From contig CM051456.1 of assembly GCA_028274465.1 (NCBI GenBank), positions 43,956,870-44,020,869 on the forward strand: DNA of 64,000 nt, given 5' to 3'. Shown piece after piece: positions 1-10,529 of this stretch. Numbering within the stretch: position 1 is the stretch's first letter; the number at the start of each line of letters is the position of its first letter. The notes under the pieces are model-generated. The model was not told where the DNA came from. It was given only the letters and a program-made list of their open reading frames with translations, and made no database searches. This DNA is from Plantago ovata (Eukaryota > Streptophyta > Magnoliopsida > Lamiales > Plantaginaceae). A program made the translations under genes and the position numbers.

Positions 1-168
1 AAAAAGCTCGTTTTTAGCTCCAAAAACGCCATTTCGTTCCTAAGTGCCTGGAAATGCAGAAAACAATAAACGTGACACTATTCTACAAAACTAACCAAAA
101 AACAAGGCTAAAAGATAGCAAAAGAAGGTAAAACAGACAAGATGAACGCGTCAAAAATACGTTCATCA
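1..168 (-). repeat. 5' end of a family-A (Athila-type) LTR, minus strand, cut by the window edge
   Basis: The reverse complement reads TGATGAACGTATTTTTGACG and then follows the first 168 bp of the family-A LTRs at 13438, 22324 and 32039. It abuts B2 LTR sequence that resumes at 169 with ACACTAGG, a block found uninterrupted at about 4769 in the other B2 LTR, so this is an insertion into the B2 5' LTR. The rest lies left of the window, so a solo LTR cannot be told from a full element. Confidence 0.85.
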
Positions 169-603
169 ACACTAGGACAATTCAAGATCATCGTTTTCAA
201 TATCTTCAATTACAAGTACTGCTTGAACTAAGACTGAAAACCTTAGCCAAGTATTAGTATAGATAGGAAGCTTTCAAAATACATGTCTACAAATTTGTTT
301 TTGGTGTTTGTTAATTCGAATTACTTTTAAAGTAGTATGAGTTGCACTTTCATGCGTAATTAGAACCTGATGCTTAGAATGAGCATACTATCACCAGCTC
401 TCATCATATACTGTTAAGTTAAGCTAAGTAAATTTGTTTTCTGAATTTATATAGATAGTTATTTAGTTAAAGCTAGTTTAGTCCCTAGAGATCGACACTC
501 GAGGTCATCTTACTTCTGCACTACGTGTTTTGTGTAGTTGTGAGTTGCCCTTTGGCTAAAACAAATTTATTTGATTGTTCGAGTCTGACAATCTCGTTCA
601 TCA
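169..603 (+). repeat. B2 5' LTR, 3' part
   Basis: Matches 4769-5203 closely over its whole length and ends ...TTCATCA directly before the PBS. Its upstream part is cut off by the minus-strand family-A LTR at 1-168. Confidence 0.9.
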
Positions 604-606
604 AAT

Positions 607-624
607 TGGCGCTGTTGCCGGGGA
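607..624 (+). other. Primer-binding site, tRNA-Asp type
   Basis: TGGCGCTGTTGCCGGGGA, three bases after the LTR end. It is complementary to the 3' end of plant tRNA-Asp(GUC), including CCA, with one mismatch. The tRNA-Asp PBS is the usual one for Athila-type Ty3/gypsy elements. Confidence 0.9.
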
Positions 625-808
625 CTTAACTCCTTTTTACTCTTTAGCTTATTTATATTTTCAGCATTCAATTCTCAGAATTAGTAGTTTAGTTTGTGTC
701 TGATAATTCAGATCTCCTTATCGTATTTATCATGTTTCATATTCATATTCTGCGTATGATATGTGTTTTACGATCATGAGTAACTCATTATCTTGTTGGT
801 GGTAGTTT

Positions 809-1000
809 GGAAATCGATGCTTGTGGTTGAGATTGCATGTTAGTTATGCTAAATATATGTGCAACAACCTTAGGAAATCGATGCTTATGGTTGAGATTGC
901 ATGTTAGTTATGCTAAATATAAGTGCATCAACCTTAGGAAATCGATGCTTATGGTTGAGATTGCATGTTAGTTATGCTAAATATAAGTGCAACAACCTTA
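809..1000 (+). repeat. Three tandem copies of a 64-bp unit in the B2 leader
   Basis: Units start at 809, 873 and 937 with GGAAATCGATGCTT and differ at only a few bases (TGTGG/TATGG, ATATATG/ATATAAG). The tandem array lies in the untranslated leader between PBS and gag and is absent from the corresponding leader of the B element at 41378-41630. Confidence 0.9.
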
Positions 1001-1278
1001 GCCACATTAGTTCCATACTACCACCTCATTGTCATCAAACTAAATTATCAAGCTCTAGGGTTTACTCTCAGCAACTTCACTTTCTTACCTCATTTCTTTC
1101 CCCCTATCTTTTTCAGCAAATTTATCTAATCTGCTCCTGGTTACCTTGCGTGCTTGCGCTCTCTGTATATATTATTAGATTATAGGATTTTTTCCTTGCA
1201 AGTTTTTTGTTATTCTTTTATGGATTCTGTTCCTTGGTTTCTTGTTTCCTCCTGTGCAGAAACTAGTTCCTTGTAAGG

Positions 1279-2220
1279 ATGAGTATGCGAGCTTCTTTGA
1301 CAAGGTATGTGCAACCTCGAGGGCCTTGCATAACATTGGACGAAGATTACAAGGATTATGACTTTGATCCTTCGTACTACTCCATTGTTTTCCACATTTT
1401 CGAGTGGTGATGATCCAAGAGGGTTGTTAGACATGTTCGAGGAAGGTGTGTTGAGGATACCTCGTGAGAATGTGGAGGGGGTTATTTTATCACATGAGTA
1501 GCTTTGTATAAGAGGATTTATGGGAGCCTTGAGAGGGAGCGCTCGAGAATGGCTCAAAATCCTGCCAGCAAGGTCATTGCACACTTGGGGTGAAATAACC
1601 AACAAGTTTCTGGAACATTGGGTTTGGGACTCACCTCCGGTTCAAAGACATGGACGTCTCGCTTCGCTAGTCCGCCACCAGAAATCGAAATAGCCAATGT
1701 AGAGGAATGTGGTGAAGAATCTATTGATGAAGCCTCTTCAGTGCTTAGCTTGGATTCCACGTCCTTAATTGAGGATGTCAACACTGTTGGTAAAGAAGAA
1801 GTCGTGGAGGAGGTGATGACTGAATCCATTGCTTCACCTGAGTCAGACAGTGTTGTCTTGAGTTGTGTTGAGATCGAGGAGCTACTCTTTGAAGATTTTG
1901 GTGTCTCTGAATCGACATGTTTGGATTCTATTGCTATAGATTCTATTACTACAGACAATCTTGATCTTGACTCCTATGTTCTGGTCCATGCACCCACCTA
2001 TGAGTTTCAAGGGAGTTTTGATCCACTTTTCTCTTTTTATTTTCCACCCGATTCCCTTAGTTACTTTTTAGATTTTGATTTTACTGATTTTGTTAATTTT
2101 AGTTTTCAGGGAATCATGGACTGGCTTGAGCAGCTAAGGAGAGAAACCAAGGATGGTTCCCAAGATGCAAGGAGTAATGGAACGGATGCACAAGATTCGT
2201 TTCCATTTGATAATGGATAG
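1279..2220 (+). pseudogene. Broken Athila-type gag with acidic C-terminal region (B2)
   Basis: Gag forms the virus-like particle that packages element RNA. A reading frame starts at ATG 1279, in the same place and with a similar start (ATGxxxATGCG) as the gag of B at 41631. It hits a stop near 1409, continues in another frame through PRGLLDMFEEGVLR, meets an in-frame TAG near 1499, and then shows the gag-core signature REWLKILPARSLHTWGE, comparable to the SLRSWQ region of other plant gag proteins. From 1618 a third frame stays open to 2220: about 200 residues, very rich in Glu, Asp and Ser, with no zinc knuckle and no recognised domain, taken as the gag C-terminus. At least two frameshifts and one nonsense codon make this a pseudogene. 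Confidence 0.75.
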
Positions 2221-2396
2221 TCTTAGTGGTATTGCTTGCATGTAGTTTAGTTTTATCGCCTTCTTGCATTGCATGCATATTTATTTTGAGCACTTCATTG
2301 TTTTTTCTCCTATGTTTAAGTATGTTTTTGGTGATAGAATAGGTAAAAAGATGGTAAATTTGTGTATGGGACGGAAAAAACTCGGCGTCGGGGTCT

Positions 2397-2536
2397 GGAG
2401 CTCCCAGGCGAATCGCGCCCGGGAGGGCCAGCCCGCTTGGGGCTCTCCGGATGCCCCAGGCGAACCGCCCCCCACAAGGGGCGGTGCGCCTGTGGGGTCC
2501 AGAGCGCTGGGTGTCCGGATTTTCATCCGGACACCC
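2397..2536 (+). repeat. GC-rich hairpin cluster after B2 gag
   Basis: Contains an 8-bp inverted repeat ACCGCCCC/GGGGCGGT (2464-2471 with 2478-2485), a 12-bp perfect inverted repeat GGGTGTCCGGAT/ATCCGGACACCC with a 4-base loop (2509-2536), and GCGAATCGCGC and GGCGAACCGCC cores like those of the B LTR hairpins. This is the same kind of cassette seen in the LTRs and after pol in A1. Confidence 0.8.
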
Positions 2537-2996
2537 CATTTTGTCCCATGTTCAAATTTATCGATCTTTTTATCCTTTTATCACCCGTTTTGGTTTCTCA
2601 CGAGTTTCATTGAGTAATACAGGTTATAGGTACTCTTCCAGCTCTCACCCAATATCCACTTTCGGCGTTCGGGACGTATGACAAAGTTCAGGTTTGGGGG
2701 GGGGGTTATCTGTGGGTATTCAAATGACTTATCTTTCTCATTTCAACTCGTTGAGGTGTGTCTCGCTTGGCTTGTCATATTTGTATGTGCACTAGTTAAA
2801 CTTGGTAGTCTCGACATCACTATGTGGTGCTTTCTCTACTGCGGTTCGCGAAGGCCTTATAAAATCTTGCATGTTAGAGTCTTTGGTTGTATTCTCGTGT
2901 AATTATGTACCTAAGAAGCAACAAGTCTTCACCTTGCTTTTGAGATTGCTAAATGCCTAGGAAGGAGGTAGAGTGAGGTGTGTGATCCTTAATTTG

Positions 2997-3140
2997 AAAC
3001 CTATTCTAACGAATAGGTTTGGGGAGGGGGTTACCATTGTTATGACTTATTTTTCGTCTTGTCGAGTCATGTTGAGTTTGTTTTTCTTTTTCTTGTGAGT
3101 TTGTGCTCCAACCTATTCTTTCGAATAGGTTTGGGAAGGT
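2997..3140 (+). repeat. Two hairpin-plus-polypurine units (B2)
   Basis: Two copies (2997-3030 and 3110-3140) of an inverted repeat CCTATTC...GAATAGG followed at once by TTTGGGGAGG or TTTGGGAAGG, a near copy of the element's own terminal polypurine tract. Confidence 0.85.
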
Positions 3141-3206
3141 CGTTGTAGTGTCATTGTTATTTCCTTTCATTGTACTTCCATTGTGCTACTGCTGGCTATA
3201 TATATA

Positions 3207-3320
3207 AAAAAAAAAAAAAAAAGAAAAAAAAAGGGGGAAAAAAAGAAAAAAATTGAAAAGTCCAGAATCAGGAAAAAGAAAAAAAAATAAAAAAGAATAA
3301 GACCCAAAAAAATAAAAGAA
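3207..3320 (+). repeat. A-rich low-complexity stretch
   Basis: Adenine runs broken by G. An equivalent stretch sits at the same relative place in the other Athila-type copies (about 21626-21745, 31309-31410, 43656-43765). Translations of it are artefacts. Confidence 0.9.
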
Positions 3321-3900
3321 GGTTCCAAGCAAGCCAAAAAGCAGTTTTAGCAAAGTATTGCATTATTTTTCAGCTTTTGTAGTAGTTCGTAATCGAGTTG
3401 TAAATTCTTCCTTGTGTTCCCGTGTCGCCTAGTCCAAGGCTTGTTCTAGACCACCCTCGTCCTGCCATTGAGGAAGTGGTGAAGAGTTTTTCTTTAAGAG
3501 TCGGGTAGAATAGGGGAGTGTTGTCTTTTAGGGAACCCTCCTTCGTTTGATGAGAGCCAGTATTGGTTCGACCTCTCTTGAATGAAAGTCTCACTTGGTG
3601 AACAGTAGTAAGCCCTCAGTTTCATAGGCACGGGGCAACCATTTGTATTTTAATATGCATCATTACGTCGTCACTGACTAGGTCCAGGTAGAGAATGTTA
3701 CGAGAGACTCCCTTGTTTAACAAAGTGCATATGTGAGTGTGTATAGGTTCAATCGAGACATTCTTCAACCTACTTCCATGTTATGATTTGTATGGTCTTT
3801 GTTCATAAGCATTTGGTAGATACAATCGATTAGTTCTTCTTGTTTGGCATGAGACTCCTCTTTGTGTTGCATGTAGGTTGCACAGAGTCTAGCTAGTTGC

Positions 3901-3933
3901 TTGAGGACAAGCAAAGGTTCGGTTTGGGGAGTT
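3901..3933 (+). other. Polypurine tract of B2 with preceding mini-hairpin
   Basis: TTGAGGACAA (a small inverted repeat with loop AGGA), then CGGTTTGGGGAGTT directly before the LTR start at 3934. This is the plus-strand priming position in LTR retrotransposons, and the pattern is repeated at every Athila-type 3' LTR in the window. Confidence 0.8.
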
Positions 3934-5203
3934 TGATGACAGTGTTTTTTACACTGTCATTCGGGTCTTTTTTCACAAATTTAGTTATCCTCTTGCATGC
4001 ATTTTAGTGCATTTTGTTAGAATAGTGTCACGTTTCCATTTTCTTTGATATTTTCAGGTTTTAGGTGAAAATCGCACTTTTGGATATAAATCATGGCGAA
4101 ACAATGAAGTTTTGGTGCAACGAGATCACCCGTGGTGTGTCAAGGAGTACCGAGACGAGTTTCCAGGCCAAAAGACCAAGTTTCGAAGCTCAAAACCGTG
4201 CCCAAGGTCAAAAATCGAAGATCCGAAGGAAGAAAAGGCACGGGCAACTCTCTGCCTGTGCCAGGCGCACCGCCTGGTGCCCGGCGGTCTGCCACGGAGC
4301 TTCGGACACCAAGTTATATATATTTGTAAAGTTGCGAATTTTCATATCGAAGATCATTATTTTGCAGACTTAAACCCTAGAGCTTGTTCTGGGTATTTTT
4401 TCTCTTAGAACCATTGTTTCTTAGCGATTTTGGAGCTTTGAGTAGAGATTTGGACATCAATTGATCTCACCTTGCTAGATCTTTGTGAGTTTAGCAATTC
4501 ACCGGAGATTGACAACCTTTGGTGGTAACTTTGTATCTCACAATTTCTGCTATTTATCTTTCAATTCAACTATGTTTTCTTATATGATTGCCATTGTTGT
4601 TTATGATTTTGATATGAGTAGCTAAACATCTAGTTGGTGATAGTATGTAAATTCGTAGCTAGGGTTCATATTAAGCATGATTGAGTTTCTGAGTCTTTTA
4701 CTTGTTTTATTGTTATATTCGAATCTTTGATCCGACTAAGCCAATATCTTCGTAGAAAAGTGTTAGAAACACTAGGACAATCCAAGATCATCGTTTTCAA
4801 TATCTTCAATTACAAGTACTGCTTGAACTAAGACTGACAACCTTAGCCAAGTATTAGTATAGATAGGAAGCTTTCAAAATACACGTCTACAAATCTGTTT
4901 TTGGTATTTGTTAATTCGAATTACTTTTAGAGCAGTACGAGTTGCACTTTCATGCGTAATTAGAACATGATGCTTAGAATGAGCATACTATCACCACCTC
5001 TCATCATATATTGTTAAGTTAAGCTAAGTAAATTTGTTTTTTGAATTTATATAGATAGTTACTTAGTTAAAGCTAGTTTAGTCCCTAGAGATCGACACTC
5101 GAGGTCATCTTACCTCTGCACTACGTGTTTTGTGTAGTTATGAGTTGCCCTTTGGCTAAAACAAATTTATTTGGTTGTTCGAGTCTGACAATCTCGTTCA
5201 TCA
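3934..5203 (+). repeat. B2 3' LTR
   Basis: Begins TGATGACAGTG and ends TTCATCA, 1270 bp, directly after the polypurine tract and followed by T1 sequence. It contains the hairpin CCAGGCG-CAC-CGCCTGG (4261-4277) and, 37 bases further on, a TATATATA box (4315-4323), the likely promoter. Its last 435 bp match 169-603. Confidence 0.9.
4261..4323 (+). promoter_or_regulatory. Hairpin and TATA box of the B2 LTR
   Basis: A 7-bp perfect stem with a 3-base loop (CCAGGCG/CGCCTGG) lies just upstream of TATATATA. The same hairpin-then-TATA order recurs in the B LTRs at 26838-26940, 40398-40501 and 57461-57563. Confidence 0.65.
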
Positions 5204-6075
5204 CGAGTGTTGTCCGTTTGAGCCGTCCCATCGCAATTAGTCTAAGGTCAATTAACGTCCTCAAGCGTGGCGTAACGTGAACTAAGGCACTAACTTATGT
5301 CAATCTAACGTGAACGAGCAGGAGACGCGTAAAAGTAAAAACAAAACTACTAAGGTAAAATTCAAATTAGGGAGTCACTAGTAAGATAGTAACTGATAAA
5401 TAAGTAAATCCTCGAGTGAGTCTAACCTAGCATACAAGGAAGACATAAATTGAAAACGAAACGAGAAAGCATAAGTAAGAAATTCAATAATGAAGAAAAA
5501 GACAAAACATCATAAGCATTAAACAAGCAATAACTTAAAGTGTTCTCTCACAAAGTGACCAGTCATTTGATCTCAGTTAACACGAATCAAATAAACAGTC
5601 GGCCGCCTGCCAGTGATTCATGTCAACTATGGTTAGATAATAGATCACAATATGACAGAACCAACCAAGAACATACATCAACCATACTAAGTAAAACTAT
5701 TGCATAAATAAGTATTTAAAGCATGCAATCAATAACATCATACCAAATAAACATACTTTCAAACAAAATCCTCATGCATTTAAAAGAAACAATCTAATAG
5801 TCTTAAAGAAAATGAACAAAAGTAGCGAAAGTAGCAATAGTGAGCATGTTAATAACTTAGTATAAGTTAAACGGACTAAACAATAAGACAATTTCGGAAA
5901 ACAGAACAGTAGGACATGTTAACGTACAAACAGAACAATTCAGAGTTAGTGCGGAAGACTAAACAGTATAATAGACTGAACAATAACCACTCAACCTATA
6001 TCTAGCGACTCGAACCCTCTCACACACCCCAAAGGCCAGAAGATCCTATCCCAGCAAGCTTGAGTTTGAACTCAA
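5204..6075 (-). other. T1 internal leader, no coding sequence seen
   Basis: Sequence between the T1 PBS and the B2 insertion. No open frame above background on either strand and no gag motif. It is taken as the 5' leader of the minus-strand T1 element because it directly follows the PBS in that orientation. The rest of T1 would lie left of B2, outside the window. Confidence 0.5.
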
Positions 6076-6087
6076 GCTCTAATACCA
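6076..6087 (-). other. Primer-binding site of T1, initiator-Met type
   Basis: On the minus strand TGGTATTAGAGC, one base off the TGGTATCAGAGC complementary to plant initiator tRNA-Met, two bases from the LTR end. Confidence 0.7.
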
Positions 6088-7284
6088 TCTGTAATGGTAC
6101 GGTAATTTTGAAAATAATATTTAATAGGAAAATTGTACGGTCCTTAAAAAATAACGGTAATTAAAGGTCTCGGCTCTCTAACGAGCATACAAATTAAACA
6201 GAAAATAAATGCGGAAGCTAAAATGAAATTAAGTTCAATTGAAAATAACAAGTGAAGACAAAGTTTCTTCTTATTTGAAATAACCCCAAAGCCAACAAAT
6301 CCCCCACACTCTCGAGTCGCCAGACGCCTATTCAAGCTCATCAGAAGTCGAACCTACAAGGAAATATTTTGAAAGAGTGGTGACATAAAGGATCTCAGTG
6401 GTGTTCATGCAGTAGTGATTTTCATGCATTTTTGTCGGAAAGATTTCAGTTGTAAGACATAAAGGCAAAGTATAAGCAGTAAATTCAGACAACAGTAACA
6501 TATAAACAACACACAACCAATTCAGAAAAACAGGTAGATCAATCAGTTTAGAAGTCAGAAACAGTAAGTCATTTCTTTTGAAAACAGTACAGTAACAGTC
6601 GGTGCAGCCCACCTTTTTGCTCCTACTCCCAATAGCCCTTATCACCCCGTCTAGAAAGATCAATTCTAGCCAATACAGTGTCATGTGTACGTTCAGGAAA
6701 AGTCCTACGACCCAAATAGACCTCAGCTTCTTCTGCCTCGCGTCTTAAGGGATTAGACTAGGTGACTCATAAATAAACCTGATAGTCAACACTACTCAGG
6801 CCTACCTACTCATCAACCTAATCGACCGGTCAATAGTTAACAATAAACAGTGCTTGGAAACTGAGAACGGTGTTGGAAAAGTTAACAGTTAAGCAGACAA
6901 TATCAATGGCACGAAAATAGAAGTCAGACACTCCGAATACACGATACATAGGATATTAACATTAATAAAAATCAATGCACTGTAATTTAATAATGAACAT
7001 GCATGGACTTGCAAACATATTATCATGTTTAGAATGGTGGAGTACATGCATATATATATGAAACAATAACATAAAGTGACGCACAGTAATGTACTAACAA
7101 TTAACACATAACTTCCTTGTAGACAGTAACACTCACCTCAAACCTTGCGAGCAAGAATCACAAAAAGGATAGCGAACTACGGGCTAACGGACGGAACACC
7201 TAAATAGAAAACGACTTGTTACTACTAGGAGTCGGAACAAAATTCAAAACGATAAAAGTTAAAGGGTCGGATGAAAAGTGGCGA

Positions 7285-7350
7285 AGGTGGGAGTTCGAAC
7301 TTGGGACATCGAGGTTAGTCACACAACTCCTAACCAACCAAGCTAGAAGA
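7285..7350 (-). other. tRNA-like remnant inside the T1 LTR
   Basis: On the minus strand TAGCTTGGTTGG (7345-7334) fits a pol III A box/D-arm, and AGTTCGAACTC (7301-7291) fits the B box/T-loop, spaced as in a tRNA with an anticodon-arm-sized segment between. The T-stem does not pair well and no acceptor stem closes, so it is not a working tRNA gene. Confidence 0.5.
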
Positions 7351-8228
7351 CAGTCAATTTTAAAGATCAAAGAAAAAAATACTTAGGTGCATGGTTTTTC
7401 AGAAAAACACCCTTGAACTCAGATTTTGAGATTACTAAAACACCCTCAGTAGTAAATTGCAAAACAGTACCACACTTTTAACGTACTTTAGTACAGTCCC
7501 TCAAAATACAAAACTTTTACATTTTGGTCCAAAACAACATGAATTTACCATTTCACCCTCGAGAAAATAAACAATAATTGTAGAAAAACCCCTCAAGTTT
7601 CAAAAATCAAACAATAACTCAACAACTTTCAGAAATTAACATAACAGTTCACCAAAGAACGAACTATCTCGAACTCAATCCAGGTCATACTGAAATTACT
7701 ATTTTAACCCTCAAATCAGGATTGCATAAAGGTCCTTTACATTTTCAGAAACTACAAATCGACCCCAAACAAATCAACATACCACATAAGTCCTCAAAAT
7801 CAATAATAAACTCCAGTTGTCCAAACAGTGTCAAAATCAGTCCATAAATCGTCCAAACACAGTCTACAACGGTCCTGTTTCGATCTAATCCCACTGTCTA
7901 GGTTCGGTTTTTGGGACAGATTACAGTAGGGGAAAAACTGTCCGGAAAAAGAATGAAAAATGAAGAGTAAATCGAAAACCTTACCTTTAATAGAGGATTG
8001 AGTTGACCGAGCTGTGAATCAAGACAAAGCTACATTTAATAAGAGATTCTCATCTCAATTTGTATCCAAAAATAAATAATAAGGAAAAAATAGAGATGGA
8101 GATTCCAAGATGGAGAAATACACAATGAAGGGAGAAGAGACAGACCGACTTACCGGAAAACCAAACAGAACCGAGCAGAATCAATTCGCGAACAGAACAA
8201 ATTCGGAGCTAGAAGGAGAACAGAGCAG

Positions 8229-8311
8229 TTTGATGATGACGATTTCGTTATGATGATGAAGATGGTCAGTGGTGATGATGAGCTACGGTGATGGTGAGGA
8301 TGGATGATGAA
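8229..8311. repeat. GATGAT-rich low-complexity stretch
   Basis: Imperfect trinucleotide repeats of GAT on the plus strand inside the T1 LTR. They create a His/Ser-rich minus-strand frame with no family resemblance. Confidence 0.7.
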
Positions 8312-8827
8312 GAGGAATGGTCGACTAGGATGATGATCGAACATATGCTGAGCAGAGAAGTTCAAAAAAAAACAGGCAGAGGGGGTCTATGGGTGTGTCT
8401 GCGTGAAATGGGAAAGAGGAGGGAAGAGAAGAAAATGAAAAATGGAATGGAATGGAGGCTTTAGGTTAGGTTAGGGTTTACATTGGGCTTTTCTTGATTT
8501 TCTTGACTGGGCTTTCAATTGGACTTAGTTCAAGTCAGAAGCATTCTTTTCTATTTCCCTTCATGCTTCGCTCACTCTTGGTGCGTCAGCAATAAGCTTA
8601 GACACCTCAGGGTGGGCATCAGATTCCAGTCATGTTTAAAGCCCAAATGAACGAAAGTCCATAATGAACTCTAAGCCGTCTAGCGAAACAAATTCTAATT
8701 CGTAACCAAGTTGCTGAGAAAGATCGAAAGTAATAAAATTTAATTATGATTCAGAAAATTAATTAAGATTAGTTAATTAATTAACGGAAAATAATTAAAA
8801 TAAATTATGAAAATACGGTATGTTACA

Positions 8828-10386
8828 TTATCCCTCACAACCGTAATTTCTACGGGAAGATCAGTCACCACGGTTATAGCCATAGCTTTTTCCGTGTTTC
8901 CGGGAAACTTTCCTCGCTCTCTACTAGCTCATCGATCTATCAACTCTTGCAACTTCTTGTGAAGGTTGCTACTACTAGCTTCAAGCTTTTCGAACCGCTG
9001 ATTGTTAGTAGCCTCATTGCGATAATAGTGCTCCATGAACTTGTTCGTTTTAACCACTAGATCATTGAGAGAAGAGACAAGAGGCGAAGGAAGCACTCCT
9101 CCACCTTGCGACCCTGAATTAGCAAACAGAGGTGGAGGTGTAGGATTAGAAGGAGGTGCTCCTTCATACCAATTGTTCCCATAGTTGAGACGGCTTCTAT
9201 CTATATTCGGCCCATAGGCATATTGATCGGGATTATTAACATAACCACGATTGCCTTGGTTTTGGTATCCACCTCGTTGTCCTTGCCCTCCACGGTTTTG
9301 TGGCCTCACAGCAGCATACACTTCTTGACGGACCTCGTTCCTGACAAATTGCTCTCTAGCAAATTCAGAACGGCATATAGGCCGGGTGCCCATAGTTCTT
9401 GCACACACCACAAACTTCCGTAGAAGGAATAGGAACGCTTTGCCTCAAAGCTTGCTTCACTTCATGGGCGAACCCATCGAACGCATCTTGCTCCACCACT
9501 ACCTTGGCTTCACCTCTTTGTTCCTTTTGAAGCACACGAGCTCTTACATTCCGGTTTTTGAGAATTCCGGTACATGGTGTATAGCTTCAGTTGAGCTTGA
9601 GTAGGCGTCAACTCTCCCATACTACATCCACATATACTATCCACTTGAGATTGAATCTCAGGATGTAAGCCATTGTAAAAGTATTGGAGAAGCCGACCTT
9701 TATCGTACCCATGATGTGGGCACCGATGTTGCAACCCCATGAATCTATCATAAGCGTCGTGAAAAGTTTCATCATATTTCTAATCAAAGGTGCTAATTTG
9801 GTTCTTCATAGCCATTGTCTTAGAAGCGGGGTAGTACAGATCCATGAACTTATCAAAGCAAATCTGCCATGTTGTCAAAGACCCGGCCTCTAGAGTGTTG
9901 AGCCAAGCCTTTGCTCTATCACCAAGACCCATAGAAAATACCTTCATACGAAGATCATCATCACTCACACCAGCCCCTAGTCGCCCAAGATGGAGAACAA
10001 AATTCTCAAGCTCGTTCAAGAATCCAATCACATCCTCATTAGTCATCCCATCCCATAGAACTTGGGAAGTTGTTGGAACATGTGATTCTTGATTACCAGA
10101 TTTCTTGTGCCATCATTGAGGAAAATTGCTGGCCCTCTAGCCCCAACCGTAGGCTTGGTAAGAGTACAAATAGGTTACTCCGCCATTTCACCTCCTAAAT
10201 AAACAGATTCGAGAACTGGTTCCGAGAGATGAGAGAAAGCTTCCTCCCTAATTCCAGAAGTGGAAGCTCTAGATGCTATCTCCTCAAAAACTGGAGATTC
10301 AAATTCCTCCTTCTACTGCGAAACAATCTATCAATCTCGTCCACAAAAGGTTCAATATCAGGCCCACCCGTTCGGGTTCTAGGCAT
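8828..10386 (-). pseudogene. Broken Athila-type gag of a pol-less family-A element
   Basis: ATG at 10386 opens MPRTRTGGPDIEPFVDEIDR. Further pieces in several frames give the gag core (ENFVLHLGRLGAGV, AKAWLNTLEAGSLTTWQ, DLYYPASKTMAMKNQ), a region rich in Gly, Asn, Gln and Tyr (near 9300-9150), and ELIDR near 8930, each matching the plus-strand copy at 25700-28490. Breaks: stop codons near 10276 and 9777 and loss of the zinc-knuckle cysteines around 9390-9400. Translation of the whole is impossible. Confidence 0.85.
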
Positions 10387-10507
10387 GCACTCACCTGAAA
10401 CAAAGAGTAGTGAGTATCCAAACCACAAAGAAACAAAGAACATAAATGAGACAAAGAAGAGATGTTGGCTGAAAAAGCGAAACAAAAACACCAACCAAAG
10501 GAGTTAA

Positions 10508-10525
10508 GTCCTCGGCAACGGAACC
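10508..10525 (-). other. Degraded tRNA-Asp primer-binding site
   Basis: On the minus strand TGGTTCCGTTGCCGAGGA, four bases from the LTR end. It departs from the TGGCGCCGTTGCCGGGGA ideal at several positions, in keeping with an old copy. Confidence 0.65.
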
Positions 10526-10529
10526 AAAT

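Larger units (their letters stand above)
2221..3933 (+). other. B2 3' noncoding region with shared Athila block
   Basis: No open frame of interest. It holds a GC-rich hairpin cluster (2397-2536), a purine-rich tract with a G9 run near 2690-2705, two hairpin-plus-polypurine units (2997-3030, 3110-3140), an A-rich stretch (3207-3320) and the terminal polypurine tract. From about 2755 on, its text can be followed block by block in A1 (21120-22320), the pol-less A element (30790-32035) and B (43200-44160), for example the ACCACCCTCGTCC block and the GGGAACCCTCCTTCGTTTGA block. Confidence 0.8.
169..5203 (+). mobile_element. B2: decayed non-autonomous Athila-type LTR retrotransposon
   Basis: Remnant of a 5' LTR (169-603), a tRNA-Asp-type PBS (607-624), a leader with a 64-bp tandem repeat, a broken gag, a hairpin cluster, the long 3' noncoding region shared with families A and B, a polypurine tract, and a complete 3' LTR (3934-5203). 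No protease, reverse transcriptase or integrase is visible in about 3.3 kb of internal sequence, so the element would have needed enzymes in trans. It sits inside the T1 element: the base after its 3' LTR (5204) begins T1 leader sequence. The left TSD lies outside the window. Confidence 0.85.
5204..8827 (-). mobile_element. T1: LTR retrotransposon with 2.7 kb LTR, minus strand, partial
   Basis: Consists of an LTR (6090-8827), a PBS (6076-6087) and part of a leader. The right end abuts the gag of the pol-less A element at 8828, so T1 inserted into that gag. The long LTR beginning TGTAACATACCG with AT-rich TTAATTAATT text, and the initiator-Met PBS, resemble Tekay/Del chromoviruses or large non-autonomous derivatives. 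No protein domain is present to prove this. Confidence 0.6.
6090..8827 (-). repeat. T1 5' LTR (2738 bp)
   Basis: On the minus strand it begins TGTAACATACCG and ends CCGTACCATTACA, so it has TG...CA ends and a PBS next to it. A second LTR copy is not in the window, so the right boundary rests on where gag homology of the neighbouring element resumes. It holds a tRNA-like segment (7285-7350) and a GAT/GATGAT-rich stretch (8229-8311). The open frames inside it look like chance frames. Confidence 0.7.

Noticed and set aside
1554..1958. Minus-strand Ser/Thr-rich frame
   Set aside because: It is the shadow of the acidic plus-strand gag C-terminus; no independent support.
6328..7107. Hydrophobic minus-strand frames inside the T1 LTR (6328-6684, 6889-7107)
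   Set aside because: They lie in an LTR, have no family motif, and fit chance frames in AT-rich DNA.
7285..7350. Functional tRNA gene
   Set aside because: A and B boxes are visible but acceptor and T stems do not pair.
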